From positions 1,860,001 through 1,924,000 of the forward strand of contig NZ_JAUSSF010000001.1 in the NCBI RefSeq assembly GCF_030812195.1: a DNA stretch of 64,000 nucleotides, in the 5' to 3' direction. Of the stretch, positions 25,400 through 33,147 are shown one piece after another. Made by a program: the position numbers and the translations under genes. Origin of the DNA: Chryseobacterium lathyri (GTDB lineage: Bacteria; Bacteroidota; Bacteroidia; Flavobacteriales; Weeksellaceae). How positions within the stretch are numbered: position 1 is the first letter of the stretch; each line of letters begins with the position of its first letter. The notes under the pieces are model-generated. The model was not told where the DNA came from. It searched no databases and saw nothing but the letters and a program-made list of their open reading frames with translations.

Positions 25400-26764
25400 T
25401 TATTTGTTTCCAAGGTAAAAATTGATTCCAAGAGCAAACCGGAGTGCCTGATCTTTTCTTTTCCCGTTCACCATTCCTTCCCAGTCATCTTTAAAGCCAA
25501 TATCATATTGTGATGAAGCACGGACTGCAGTGTTATTTCCTATCATATATTCCAGTCCGCCGCCAACCTGGCCCTTGTATTGAGGCTTATATTTTGAAAG
25601 CATAGCTCCTATTCCGCCGTAAACGTATGGACTGAACCTGTATTTCGGGAACAGAAGAAATTCAAGATTAAGCTCTGGAACGATATAATTTCTTTTAATA
25701 ATATTTTGATTCTCTAAAGTAAAATAGCTGGCACTGGTTTCAATATTAAAATTGGGGCTTATAAAATATTTGACGCCCAGTTTTCCACCGACATTCATTT
25801 TAGGATTTACATAATCGTCTTTAATTTTCTGAGCTTCTACATTGGCAAAAACGGACATTTTCTGTCTGTAATTCTCAGGAAATTTATTGCCAACTGTTCT
25901 GCCTATATTTTCTTCCTGTTCTTTATTGTAATCATTGATCAGAGCCTGATAGCCTGTTAAGTTTTCGGATGATTTCCCCCATATTTTATCCCTGACTCCT
26001 TCAACAATCAGAGATCGTACTGCTTTTTCTATTGCTTCGGTCACAGCTAGCTGTACCGGTTCATTTTGGGTAAGTCCAACTTCCGCTTCCAGCAGCCTTT
26101 CTGTATCAATATATCTGAAAAAGCTACCATTTATGCTGGTGGAAAGAATTGTTTTGGAAATATAAACGGTTTTGAGGATCTCTCCGTTAAGGGTAGAAAC
26201 AGCACGCAGATAAATGGTAATTCTATCCTGACGGTACTGTGTAGAAGCTCCTATTCCGAAATATCTTGCTCCCAAACCTCCGGTCATGACGTTGCTGTCA
26301 TAAGAAATGACGCCACCTTCAAGGAGAATTCCTGCATACAGAAGAGGGGGAAGTGACTGGCTGTTTTTATCGGCATCTTTGCTGTATTCCTGCCTTGTGG
26401 ACCGGATGATCTGTCTTTCATTTAAAAGATTGGCGATATTTTCTCTTTCAATAGGGATAAACCACCGGCTGTCTTCCAGTGCTTTGATCAGTATGGTTGT
26501 GGTTCCCTGCGGAACGGCCGTACTCCAGTTGTTCCCATTTTCTGAGGGTTTATACTGGCCTGTCTGGTCTCTGAATTTGTAAACACCTATGACGATCTTT
26601 TCTTTGGGAAGAGGAAGACTCCTCAATTCCGTAGTAGAGGGAGTGAGTTCTCCCATTGTGGATCTTTCAGGATCAGAAGAAAGGCCCAGGATCGAGCTGC
26701 AGGCCTGCATTAAGCACAGCAGGAACATACAGAAAAAAATTCTGGTGTAAGTGTATGTTTTCAT
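25400..26764 (-). CDS. csgG: CsgG-family curli secretion channel with C-terminal barrel-like domain
   Basis: A 454-residue lipoprotein (Cys22 in CLMQAC). Residues about 55-275 match CsgG/HfaB, the nonameric outer-membrane channel that exports curlin: IVIGVYKFRDQTGQYKPS, then ALEDSRWFIPIERENIANLL, EGGVISYDSNV and TGGLGARYFGIG. E. coli CsgG ends shortly after this core. Here about 130 further residues (from KMNVGGKLGVKYFISPNF to ALRFALGINFYLGNK) look like an eight-strand outer-membrane barrel with alternating aromatic strands. The fusion may be a Bacteroidetes variant. Gaps of 24 bp (from csgF) and 11 bp (to the next gene) indicate an operon. Confidence 0.88.
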   Translation of the reverse strand: MKTYTYTRIFFCMFLLCLMQACSSILGLSSDPERSTMGELTPSTTELRSLPLPKEKIVIGVYKFRDQTGQYKPSENGNNWSTAVPQGTTTILIKALEDSRWFIPIERENIANLLNERQIIRSTRQEYSKDADKNSQSLPPLLYAGILLEGGVISYDSNVMTGGLGARYFGIGASTQYRQDRITIYLRAVSTLNGEILKTVYISKTILSTSINGSFFRYIDTERLLEAEVGLTQNEPVQLAVTEAIEKAVRSLIVEGVRDKIWGKSSENLTGYQALINDYNKEQEENIGRTVGNKFPENYRQKMSVFANVEAQKIKDDYVNPKMNVGGKLGVKYFISPNFNIETSASYFTLENQNIIKRNYIVPELNLEFLLFPKYRFSPYVYGGIGAMLSKYKPQYKGQVGGGLEYMIGNNTAVRASSQYDIGFKDDWEGMVNGKRKDQALRFALGINFYLGNK

Positions 26765-26788
26765 GGTAAGTTTGGTTTTTAGTTATTT

Positions 26789-27199
26789 TTATTTTGGAAT
26801 TACGATCTCGGACTGATCACCTGTACTGGTATCCAAAATATTAATCAAAAGTCCCTGGGCTGTAGTAGTGATCTGCAGATAAAGCGAACCAAAAAGATAA
26901 TTTCCGGGCTTTATACTGCCTTCCCCGAACTGATCTTCAAATAATTTTCTGGACAGCTCACTCATTACCTGCCTATTAAGGCTCTGGCTAAAGCTGTCTA
27001 GAGAATTAATATCATCGAGCAAACTGCCGTAATCGTCTTTTTCGTCAAACTGATTCTGAGCGTTTGCTGAACTTAAAAGCCACTGATAATTAAAAGTATC
27101 ACCTCCGAATGCCGGATTAACTGGCTTATAAACGAGCTGCTGGGATTTTCCGGAGAAAATATCTGCAATAAAGATTAAAATAATGATAAAAGTTTTCAT
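26789..27199 (-). CDS. csgF: CsgF family curli assembly protein
   Basis: A 136-residue exported protein with a signal peptide (MKTFIIILIFIADIFSGKSQ). The mature N-terminus QLVYKPVNPAFGGDTFNYQW carries the NPxFGG motif by which CsgF inserts into and narrows the CsgG pore. The C-terminal part (NYLFGSLYLQITTTAQGLLI) matches the family's globular domain. It coordinates fibre attachment and nucleation at the cell surface. It is 11 bp downstream of csgE and 24 bp upstream of csgG. Confidence 0.9.
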   Translation of the reverse strand: MKTFIIILIFIADIFSGKSQQLVYKPVNPAFGGDTFNYQWLLSSANAQNQFDEKDDYGSLLDDINSLDSFSQSLNRQVMSELSRKLFEDQFGEGSIKPGNYLFGSLYLQITTTAQGLLINILDTSTGDQSEIVIPK

Positions 27200-27210
27200 G
27201 GCGGACGTTT

Positions 27211-27945
27211 TTAGTAGATAAATTCATTTTTAATTAGATTTTTCTTTGCATTAAATTCTTTGATGTATCTTAAGCTGGCTGCCAGATGATCCTTCAGATA
27301 ATCTTCGCTTGGGTTGGTCATAAAACTGTAAATCACTTTATCATCGATCTGGATATTTATCTGACCGCTGGTGCCGCGAAGAGGAAGCTCTGAAATGGTA
27401 ACTGCACTGCTGCTTTTGTCAGGAATCTGGCTGTACTGGAGATAGAAAAGATCGTAAAAATCTTTTCCAATTTTTGTCTTGGTCTCATCTATGGTCAGAC
27501 CTTTCAGTTCAAAGACGGCATCTTCTTCCACCTTTGCTGTTTTCTTTTTAAACAGATCAGTATTAATTTCAAGACTATCTTTTGCAATCAGTTTCTGAGT
27601 TTCTTCATCTTTTATATAAAGAAAGGCTTTCAGAGCATCTTTCTGTTGAAGATTAACATTGATCTCGGATAATACTTTTACATCATTGGGATTAATGGAA
27701 AATTTTCCGCTCTGTTGGTTATTGGAAAGGTTTCCCACACTTCCTTTTTTAATGGAGATCAACAGGTAATTCAATTCTTTGTAAACTGCCGTATTATTGG
27801 TGACCACGGCTTTGAGTCTGATCTGATTTTCAAGGATACTGCTTTCGATCTTTGCATTTACTTTTTTATCTTCCTGCCCATCAACCATTGCAGACAGGAA
27901 GATAAATAAAGTGTACAGTCTTAAAGAATATAAAAATTTCATCAC
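27211..27945 (-). CDS. csgE: CsgE curli chaperone with an N-terminal CsgH-like domain
   Basis: A 244-residue exported protein with a signal peptide (residues 1-23). Residues about 140-240 match CsgE, the periplasmic cap and adaptor of CsgG: FELKGLTIDETKTKIGKDFY, LFYLQYSQIPDK, then ITISELPLRGTSGQINIQID-like sequence and the final helix. E. coli CsgE is only about 130 residues. The additional residues 30-128 (YLLISIKKGSVGNLSNNQQS, GKFSINPNDVKVLSEINVNL, LKAFLYIKDEETQKLI) resemble CsgH, the separate inhibitor of curlin aggregation in alphaproteobacteria. A CsgH-CsgE fusion would combine chaperone and adaptor in one chain. Confidence 0.82.
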   Translation of the reverse strand: MMKFLYSLRLYTLFIFLSAMVDGQEDKKVNAKIESSILENQIRLKAVVTNNTAVYKELNYLLISIKKGSVGNLSNNQQSGKFSINPNDVKVLSEINVNLQQKDALKAFLYIKDEETQKLIAKDSLEINTDLFKKKTAKVEEDAVFELKGLTIDETKTKIGKDFYDLFYLQYSQIPDKSSSAVTISELPLRGTSGQINIQIDDKVIYSFMTNPSEDYLKDHLAASLRYIKEFNAKKNLIKNEFIY

Positions 27946-27952
27946 TTGTGTT

Positions 27953-28354
27953 TTAATAATTTCTCATGAAAATGGTTTTGTTGTCACCCTTTATATTGAC
28001 CTGCATTCCGTCTGAGACGCTGTTGCTTCCGGTAATATCAATGATATTGTTATTTCCCTGTGCAGTAACAGCTGTTTTAGTTTCCTTATCTGTAAAAGAA
28101 TTGATAAAATAAAGTGTATTGAAGTCTCCTAGCTGCTGTATGGCAATATTTGTTCTGGCATTAAGAGAAAGTTCGGCATTGTTGTAATCTCCAATCTGAA
28201 TAATACTGGAACCGTAAAGTCTCTGCTGTTCCGTCTGTTGTATTGCCATAAGACTAAGAACCGTATTGCTGTTGAGCTTATCCCAGTCTAATTGCTGTGC
28301 CTGCATATACAGTACTGAGAAAAGTGTAAAGGCACCCCACCCCGGTTTAAACAT
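27953..28354 (-). CDS. Minor curlin (CsgB-like) subunit
   Basis: I start at the ATG at 28354 (MFKPGWGAFTLFSVLYMQAQ; 133 residues), since this gives a signal peptide; a longer frame from 28402 adds an unlikely extension. The mature protein has a few degenerate curlin units (IIQIGDYNNAELS, AIQQLGDFNTLYFIN, VTAQGNNNIIDIT) with the QxGxxN pattern, fewer and less regular than in the gene at 28477. In E. coli the minor subunit CsgB nucleates CsgA fibres at the surface; the same split is likely here. It is followed 7 bp later by csgE. Confidence 0.78.
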   Translation of the reverse strand: MFKPGWGAFTLFSVLYMQAQQLDWDKLNSNTVLSLMAIQQTEQQRLYGSSIIQIGDYNNAELSLNARTNIAIQQLGDFNTLYFINSFTDKETKTAVTAQGNNNIIDITGSNSVSDGMQVNIKGDNKTIFMRNY

Positions 28355-28425
28355 GGCATTAATTTTTAAAAAGATATATGAACAGAGTATCTGGAAAATC
28401 ACAGTTTCCGGGTACGTTAGCTTAA

Positions 28426-28456
28426 AAAAGGAGAGAACCGCGGCCTCTCCTTTTAT
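28426..28456 (-). terminator. Hairpin between major and minor curlin genes
   Basis: The arms AAAAGGAGAG (28426-28435) and CTCTCCTTTT (28445-28454) form a 10-bp stem with a 9-nt loop. On the minus strand a U run follows. Sitting between the curlin-repeat gene and the rest of the operon, it could act as a partial terminator that lets the major subunit be made in excess. Confidence 0.7.
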
Positions 28457-28476
28457 TTTAAATTACAGTACATATT

Positions 28477-29295
28477 TTAATTGGACTGATTTATAACCAT
28501 TGAGTTTCCGTTACCCATCTGAGTTCCTACATGGATGTGGGAATCTCCGCTTTGAGCTACCCAGGTAAAGTTATTGTTACCCATCTGAACATCAATCGCT
28601 GTATTGGAATCTCCTAATTGTAGTTGGTATAACTGGTTGCTGTTTCCAACCTGTACTCCCAAAGCCATATTACTGTCACCGATCTGAGCAGAAGCAGCAA
28701 TATTATCATTGCCTACCTGATCATGTACTGCACTGTTATCGTTACCGTCCTGATACTGTGCTAAAAGGTTATCACTTCCTACCTGAAGACCAATTGCCAT
28801 ATTCCTTCTTCCAAGCTGAATCTGGTAAGCATCATTATCATTACCTAGCTGAATAGCAGAAGCATCATTTCGTCTTCCGTCCTGATACTGTACTACAGCA
28901 TTCCCTACACCCAGCTGTATAGAGGATGTTTCATTTCTTCTTCCGATCTGAGTCTGTTCTGTAGAGTTAAATGCACCAAGCTGCCAGGTTACTGCAGCAT
29001 TTCTGTTTCCCAATTGGCTTACATCATTGGTATTACCTAGCCCTGTTTGGTCTACTTCAATTGAGTTTCTGTTACCTATACTTTCAGCAGTGTTAACATT
29101 CAGAGCGCCGATCTGGTCAATGTCTGCCGTATTACGGTTTCCATCCTGTGCAAGAGAGTTGATATTCAAAAAACCTGTCTGATCAACAGTAGCAATATTC
29201 AAGTTTCCGATCTGAGCAGTAACATCAATATTTGACTGTGCGAAGCTGAAACTCATGGCCATTAGTGTAAATACACCAGTAATAAAGTTTTTCAT
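28477..29295 (-). CDS. Major curlin-repeat protein (CsgA-like)
   Basis: A 272-residue secreted amyloid subunit. After a signal peptide (MKNFITGVFTLMAMSFSFAQ) and two residues come 22 consecutive 11-residue units of the form x5-Q-x-G-x-x-N (for example IDVTAQIGNLN, TADIDQIGALN, DAYQIQLGRRN, MALGVQVGNSN), then an 8-residue tail. In pairs these equal 11 curlin repeats; E. coli CsgA has 5. Each unit should form one strand of a stacked beta-solenoid. Most units keep Q, G and N; unit 5 has Ser for Gln and unit 21 has His for Asn. It is first in the operon, followed by a hairpin. Confidence 0.9.
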   Translation of the reverse strand: MKNFITGVFTLMAMSFSFAQSNIDVTAQIGNLNIATVDQTGFLNINSLAQDGNRNTADIDQIGALNVNTAESIGNRNSIEVDQTGLGNTNDVSQLGNRNAAVTWQLGAFNSTEQTQIGRRNETSSIQLGVGNAVVQYQDGRRNDASAIQLGNDNDAYQIQLGRRNMAIGLQVGSDNLLAQYQDGNDNSAVHDQVGNDNIAASAQIGDSNMALGVQVGNSNQLYQLQLGDSNTAIDVQMGNNNFTWVAQSGDSHIHVGTQMGNGNSMVINQSN

Positions 29296-29326
29296 TTTGA
29301 TAAAAATTAATTGGTTAATAGTATGA

Positions 29327-29420
29327 CAAAGGTATATTCTAAACCCAAGCGAAAAACCACTGCTAAAGTGTAAATTTTAAAAATCACGGTTTACCGTTCC
29401 CGATGTAACTGTTTACCGTT
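29327..29420 (-). promoter_or_regulatory. Curli promoter region with a direct repeat
   Basis: The -7 box TACCTTTG (minus, 29334-29327) lies 32 bp before the curlin ATG. Upstream is a direct repeat on the plus strand: TTACCGTT at 29391-29398 and again at 29413-29420. The period is 22 bp, two helical turns. Two ACCGTT boxes at this period resemble binding sites of LytTR/AlgR-type regulators. The rest of the 29296-29645 gap shows no gene. Confidence 0.5.
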
Positions 29421-29633
29421 TTCGCTGTGTAACGTATTTCAGTTATATAAAAATAAATATTATAATATATTGATTTTCATATAAATAAACTAAATAACTC
29501 TAATTTTACAGAATAATAAAAATACTCATTTCATCAATCCCGGAATTTTTAAATTCTTGAATTTTTAAATCTTTTAATTTTTTCCAATGGTTAATTAATG
29601 TTAATGCCTATTCTTTTCTTCAGTATATATTGC

Positions 29634-29641
29634 TAAATTTG
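29634..29641 (+). promoter_or_regulatory. -7 box of the Nudix gene
   Basis: TAAATTTG matches the consensus and ends only 4 bp before the ATG at 29646. Transcription would start at or next to the start codon, giving a leaderless mRNA. Confidence 0.55.
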
Positions 29642-29645
29642 AGGT

Positions 29646-30275
29646 ATGGAAAGTTTTGGTAAAGATTTATTGAGGAAAATTACAAATGTAGAGCTCCCGG
29701 GAATAAATGCCCATGGAGTATTTTCGCCTCCTTCTCGACCAATATTCACGTATGATGAAGTGTTGGCGAAAAATCCAAAATTTGCAGCCGTTAATATTGT
29801 TCTCTATCTAAAAGATAATGAATGGTATTTTCCGCTGATTCAAAGAACTATTAACGAACATGACAGACACAGCGGGCAGATCTCACTGCCTGGCGGTAAG
29901 CGTGAAGAGATGGATAGGGACTTTTCTGAAACTGCAGTACGTGAAACCTCAGAAGAGATTGGAATAGACAAGCACTATATAAGAGTAATCAGGGAGATGT
30001 CTCCTATTTATATTCCGCCGAGTAATTTTTATGTTTATCCTTACATTTCATATACTAAAAAGAATCCTCTTTTCGTTCTTCAGCAGAGTGAAGCAGTAGA
30101 AACTATAGAATTTCCTATCACTTCTTTTCTCAGCCTTCCGGATAACCCAGAAATTATGGCGCTTCCAAGTGCTGCCGGACATGAAGTTCCGGTTATTAAT
30201 TTCAACGGATATATTATCTGGGGCGCTACAGCAATGATATTGAGCGAGTTTAGCCAGTTGTTGAAAAAAATGTAA
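29646..30275 (+). CDS. CoA pyrophosphatase-type Nudix hydrolase
   Basis: A 209-residue enzyme. The Nudix box GGKREEMDRDFSETAVRETS continues as EEIGI; the preceding HSGQISLPGGK is the UPF0035 motif of the NudL/NUDT7 CoA diphosphatase branch. The first acidic box position is Asp where most Nudix proteins have Glu, as is usual in this branch. It is expected to cleave CoA or acyl-CoA to 3',5'-ADP and phosphopantetheine. The following gene starts 27 bp later with its own -7 box over this stop codon. Confidence 0.85.
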   Translation: MESFGKDLLRKITNVELPGINAHGVFSPPSRPIFTYDEVLAKNPKFAAVNIVLYLKDNEWYFPLIQRTINEHDRHSGQISLPGGKREEMDRDFSETAVRETSEEIGIDKHYIRVIREMSPIYIPPSNFYVYPYISYTKKNPLFVLQQSEAVETIEFPITSFLSLPDNPEIMALPSAAGHEVPVINFNGYIIWGATAMILSEFSQLLKKM

Positions 30276-30280
30276 CTTTG
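30273..30280 (+). promoter_or_regulatory. -7 box overlapping the Nudix stop codon
   Basis: TAACTTTG fits TAnnTTTG and includes the TAA stop of the Nudix gene. It is placed to drive the acyltransferase at 30303 with a leader of about 17 nt. Confidence 0.45.
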
Positions 30281-30302
30281 CACTACCGTGTTTAATTGAG
30301 AG

Positions 30303-31109
30303 ATGGCGAAGAAAAATATTTTCACCGATGCATTCGGAACACCTTATTTTTTAAAAAGGTTTATCATTTTTATTTTAGGAGTTGTATCCTACAGAAGGTT
30401 CAACGGCTTTAATAAATTAAGGATAACCGGTACGGAACACCTTGTGGATCTTCCCGATTCCAACGTGCTTTTTGTATCTAACCATCAAACCTATTTCGCA
30501 GATGTAGCAGCAATGTATCACGCATTCTGTGCTGTGAACAACGGATATCTGGACACGATTAAAAATCCTATCTACCTGCTCAATCCAAAGATCGACTTTT
30601 ATTATGTAGCAGCAGAAGAAACCATGAATAAAGGGATTCTTCCTAAAATTTTCAAAATTGCGGGGGCTGTAACGGTAAAAAGAACCTGGAGAGCAGAGGG
30701 TAAAACGGTCAACAGAATGGTAGATCTTACAGAAGTTGACAATATTATGAAAGCTTTGGACAATGGCTGGGTAGCTACTTTCCCTCAGGGTACTACATCT
30801 GCTTTTGCCCAAGGACGAAGAGGTACAGCCAAGCTGGTCAAAAATCAGCGCCCGATTGTGATTCCTATCAAAATCAACGGTTTCAGAAGAGCGTTTGACA
30901 AGAAAGGGCTTCGGGTAAAGGTTACAGGCGTAAAACCTACCATGGAGTTCAAAGCACCTTTGGATATTGATTATGACAATGAAAAGGCACCTGAAATTTT
31001 ATTGAAAATCATGACTGCCATTGAGCAGACTGAAGATTTCAACGTACTACACAATTATGATGAAGAACTTAAAGCTAAAAAATTAGAACAAAAGGATTCA
31101 AATAATTAA
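30303..31109 (+). CDS. 1-acyl-sn-glycerol-3-phosphate acyltransferase-like protein
   Basis: A 268-residue PlsC-family protein of phospholipid or lipid A-related acyl transfer. The catalytic motif is VSNHQTYFADVAAM, which is H-x5-D where the textbook motif is H-x4-D. The acceptor motif is TFPQGTTSAFAQGRRG in place of FPEGTRS. An N-terminal hydrophobic helix (FIIFILGVVSYRRF) suggests membrane association. The Hx5D spacing appears to be a flavobacterial variant, but this is from memory. It is followed closely by a lipoprotein and the Mpl-like ligase. Confidence 0.82.
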   Translation: MAKKNIFTDAFGTPYFLKRFIIFILGVVSYRRFNGFNKLRITGTEHLVDLPDSNVLFVSNHQTYFADVAAMYHAFCAVNNGYLDTIKNPIYLLNPKIDFYYVAAEETMNKGILPKIFKIAGAVTVKRTWRAEGKTVNRMVDLTEVDNIMKALDNGWVATFPQGTTSAFAQGRRGTAKLVKNQRPIVIPIKINGFRRAFDKKGLRVKVTGVKPTMEFKAPLDIDYDNEKAPEILLKIMTAIEQTEDFNVLHNYDEELKAKKLEQKDSNN

Positions 31110-31124
31110 AGTAAGTAGAAAATT

Positions 31125-31568
31125 ATGAACAAAATATTAGGGATCTTATTCACGGTCTTAGTATTAGTTTCGTGTAACAGCCAGAAAGTATATTCAGATT
31201 TTGATATAAGCTATTCCAGAAGCGGAGGTTATGCTCCTATATACGAAAATTTACTTATCAAAGGTAATAATGCCCATTATTCTTTGGAGAAAGAGGGAAA
31301 AAAGCATAAACAGGACTTTAAAATTTCCGATGAAGATTTAAAGAAACTGGATCAGACACTTTCCCAGAATAATTTCAGAAGGATACAGGAAGATCACAAA
31401 AAGCTGTATGATCATGTGACTACTTCCATCAATGTAAAGAAAGGCCCAAATGAAGGCAGCAAGTCTGATGCCAGCATGATGATGCCAAACTTTACGACGA
31501 ATTGGAACAATATTCTGAATGTTTTCCAGGAAGTTATTAATAACAATGTAAAAAAAAATAATAAATAA
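31125..31568 (+). CDS. Small lipoprotein of unknown function
   Basis: A 147-residue lipoprotein (MNKILGILFTVLVLVSC, Cys17). The mature part is hydrophilic: DISYSRSGGYAPIYENLLIK, then a Lys-rich region and ISDEDLKKLDQTLSQNNFRR, resembling small Bacteroidetes proteins that carry a single alpha/beta domain. I do not recognise a family name. It lies 15 bp after the acyltransferase and 2 bp before the Mpl-like gene, so all three are probably co-transcribed. Confidence 0.72.
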   Translation: MNKILGILFTVLVLVSCNSQKVYSDFDISYSRSGGYAPIYENLLIKGNNAHYSLEKEGKKHKQDFKISDEDLKKLDQTLSQNNFRRIQEDHKKLYDHVTTSINVKKGPNEGSKSDASMMMPNFTTNWNNILNVFQEVINNNVKKNNK

Positions 31569-31570
31569 AG

Positions 31571-32908
31571 TTGAAAACCCACTTCATTGCTATCGGCGGA
31601 AGCGCCATGCATAATCTTGCTATTGCGTTAAAGGACAAAGGATATCAGGTAACAGGTTCAGATGATGCTATTTTTGAGCCTTCAAGATCCAGACTGGAAA
31701 AGAAAGGAATTCTGCCTCAGGAAATGGGCTGGTTTCCGGAAAAGGTCACTGCGGAGATTGACGCAGTTATCCTTGGAATGCACGCACATCAGGATAATCC
31801 TGAGCTGGCAAAAGCAAAAGAACTGGGTTTAAAAATTTATTCATATCCTGAATTTCTTTACGAACAGTCAAAAAACAAGACAAGAGTAGTCATTGCCGGA
31901 TCACACGGTAAAACAACGATCACCTCTATGATTCTTCATGTGCTGAACTTTCACCGGAAAGAAGTGGATTTTATGGTGGGGGCCCAGCTGGAAGGTTTTG
32001 ACTGTATGGTAAAGCTAACCCAGGAGAATGATTTTATGGTGCTGGAAGGTGATGAGTACCTTTCCTCTCCTATTGATCTCCGTTCAAAGTTTCTTCTGTA
32101 CCAGCCTAATATTGCTTTAATGAGCGGTATTGCATGGGATCATATTAATGTATTCAAAACGTTTGACGATTATATAGAGCAGTTTAGAAAATTCGTTGCA
32201 AGCATTACTCCCGGCGGTGTTCTGGTATACAATGAAGAAGATGCAGAAGTGGTAAAAGTAGTGGAAGCGGCTGAAAATTATTTCAGAAAAATCCCTTACA
32301 AAACACCTGAATATGAGATCAGCAATGGAAAAGTATATTTAAAAACGGAAATGGGTGACGTTCCTCTTTCTGTTTTTGGCGCTCACAATCTCCTGAACAT
32401 GGAAGGGGCTAGGCATATCTGCCGCCAGCTGGGTATTATGGATGAAGATTTCTACGAGGCCATTATGAGCTTCAAAGGAGCTTCCAAACGCCTTGAAAAA
32501 GTAGAAAGAGAAGATCAGGGAATTCTATACAAAGATTTTGCCCATGCGCCGAGCAAAGTAAAAGCTGCGGTAAAAGCTTTCTGCGAGCAGTTTAAAAAAG
32601 AGAAAAAATACGGTTTCCTGGAACTTCACACGTATTCAAGCTTAAATCCGTTATTCCTTGAGCAATATGATCATGCTATGGATGGCTTGGATGAAGCCAT
32701 AGTTTTCTATTCTGAAGATGCTTTAAAGATCAAAAGGATGGAACCTATTTCCCCGGAATTTATTAAAGAAAAGTTCAAAAATGATGCCTTGAGGGTATTT
32801 ACCAATGCTGAGGAACTTCATGCCTATTGGGAAACACTGGATAAAACTGACGGTGTTTTCCTGATGATGAGCTCCGGTAACTTCGGAGGATTAGATCTTA
32901 CAAAATAA
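31571..32908 (+). CDS. mpl: Mur ligase family protein, Mpl-type (UDP-MurNAc:tripeptide ligase)
   Basis: A 445-residue Mur ligase starting at TTG, 2 bp after the preceding stop. The Rossmann start HFIAIGGSAMHNLAIALKDK, the P-loop AGSHGKTTITSM, the central FMVLEGDEYLSSPIDLRSKF and the C-terminal KRLEKVEREDQGILYKDFAH follow Mpl, which reattaches recovered L-Ala-D-Glu-meso-DAP tripeptide to UDP-MurNAc in cell-wall recycling. MurC is the main alternative. The initial GGSAMHNLA motif and the FAHAPSKVKAAVKAF stretch favour Mpl. Confidence 0.88.
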   Translation: MKTHFIAIGGSAMHNLAIALKDKGYQVTGSDDAIFEPSRSRLEKKGILPQEMGWFPEKVTAEIDAVILGMHAHQDNPELAKAKELGLKIYSYPEFLYEQSKNKTRVVIAGSHGKTTITSMILHVLNFHRKEVDFMVGAQLEGFDCMVKLTQENDFMVLEGDEYLSSPIDLRSKFLLYQPNIALMSGIAWDHINVFKTFDDYIEQFRKFVASITPGGVLVYNEEDAEVVKVVEAAENYFRKIPYKTPEYEISNGKVYLKTEMGDVPLSVFGAHNLLNMEGARHICRQLGIMDEDFYEAIMSFKGASKRLEKVEREDQGILYKDFAHAPSKVKAAVKAFCEQFKKEKKYGFLELHTYSSLNPLFLEQYDHAMDGLDEAIVFYSEDALKIKRMEPISPEFIKEKFKNDALRVFTNAEELHAYWETLDKTDGVFLMMSSGNFGGLDLTK

Positions 32909-32925
32909 TATCTTCCACATCAATT

Positions 32926-32958
32926 AAAAACGTTCTTTATTTGAAGAACGTTTTTTTA
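32926..32958 (+). terminator. Intrinsic terminator of the mpl transcript
   Basis: AAAAACGTTCTT and AAGAACGTTTTT form a 12-bp stem with a 6-nt loop, ending in a T run. Confidence 0.85.
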
Positions 32959-33147
32959 TTTTAATTTTTATTAGTATTCCCTATCTTTGGAAACAATCTA
33001 CTTATTTTATATCATCCTCAAAATAAAATAATTACAGAATATTATTATATTACTAAGTAGATGTCATATCTATGTGATACTTTATTTTTATTACTATCTT
33101 GTTTAAAACAAGTATTCTTGCATCACAATTATGCAAAGAAAATATAA

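Noticed and set aside
28477..29295. Regular repeats that could suggest a CRISPR array or minisatellite
   Set aside because: The period is 33 bp in frame and encodes curlin units. Repeats are degenerate at DNA level and there are no unique spacers.
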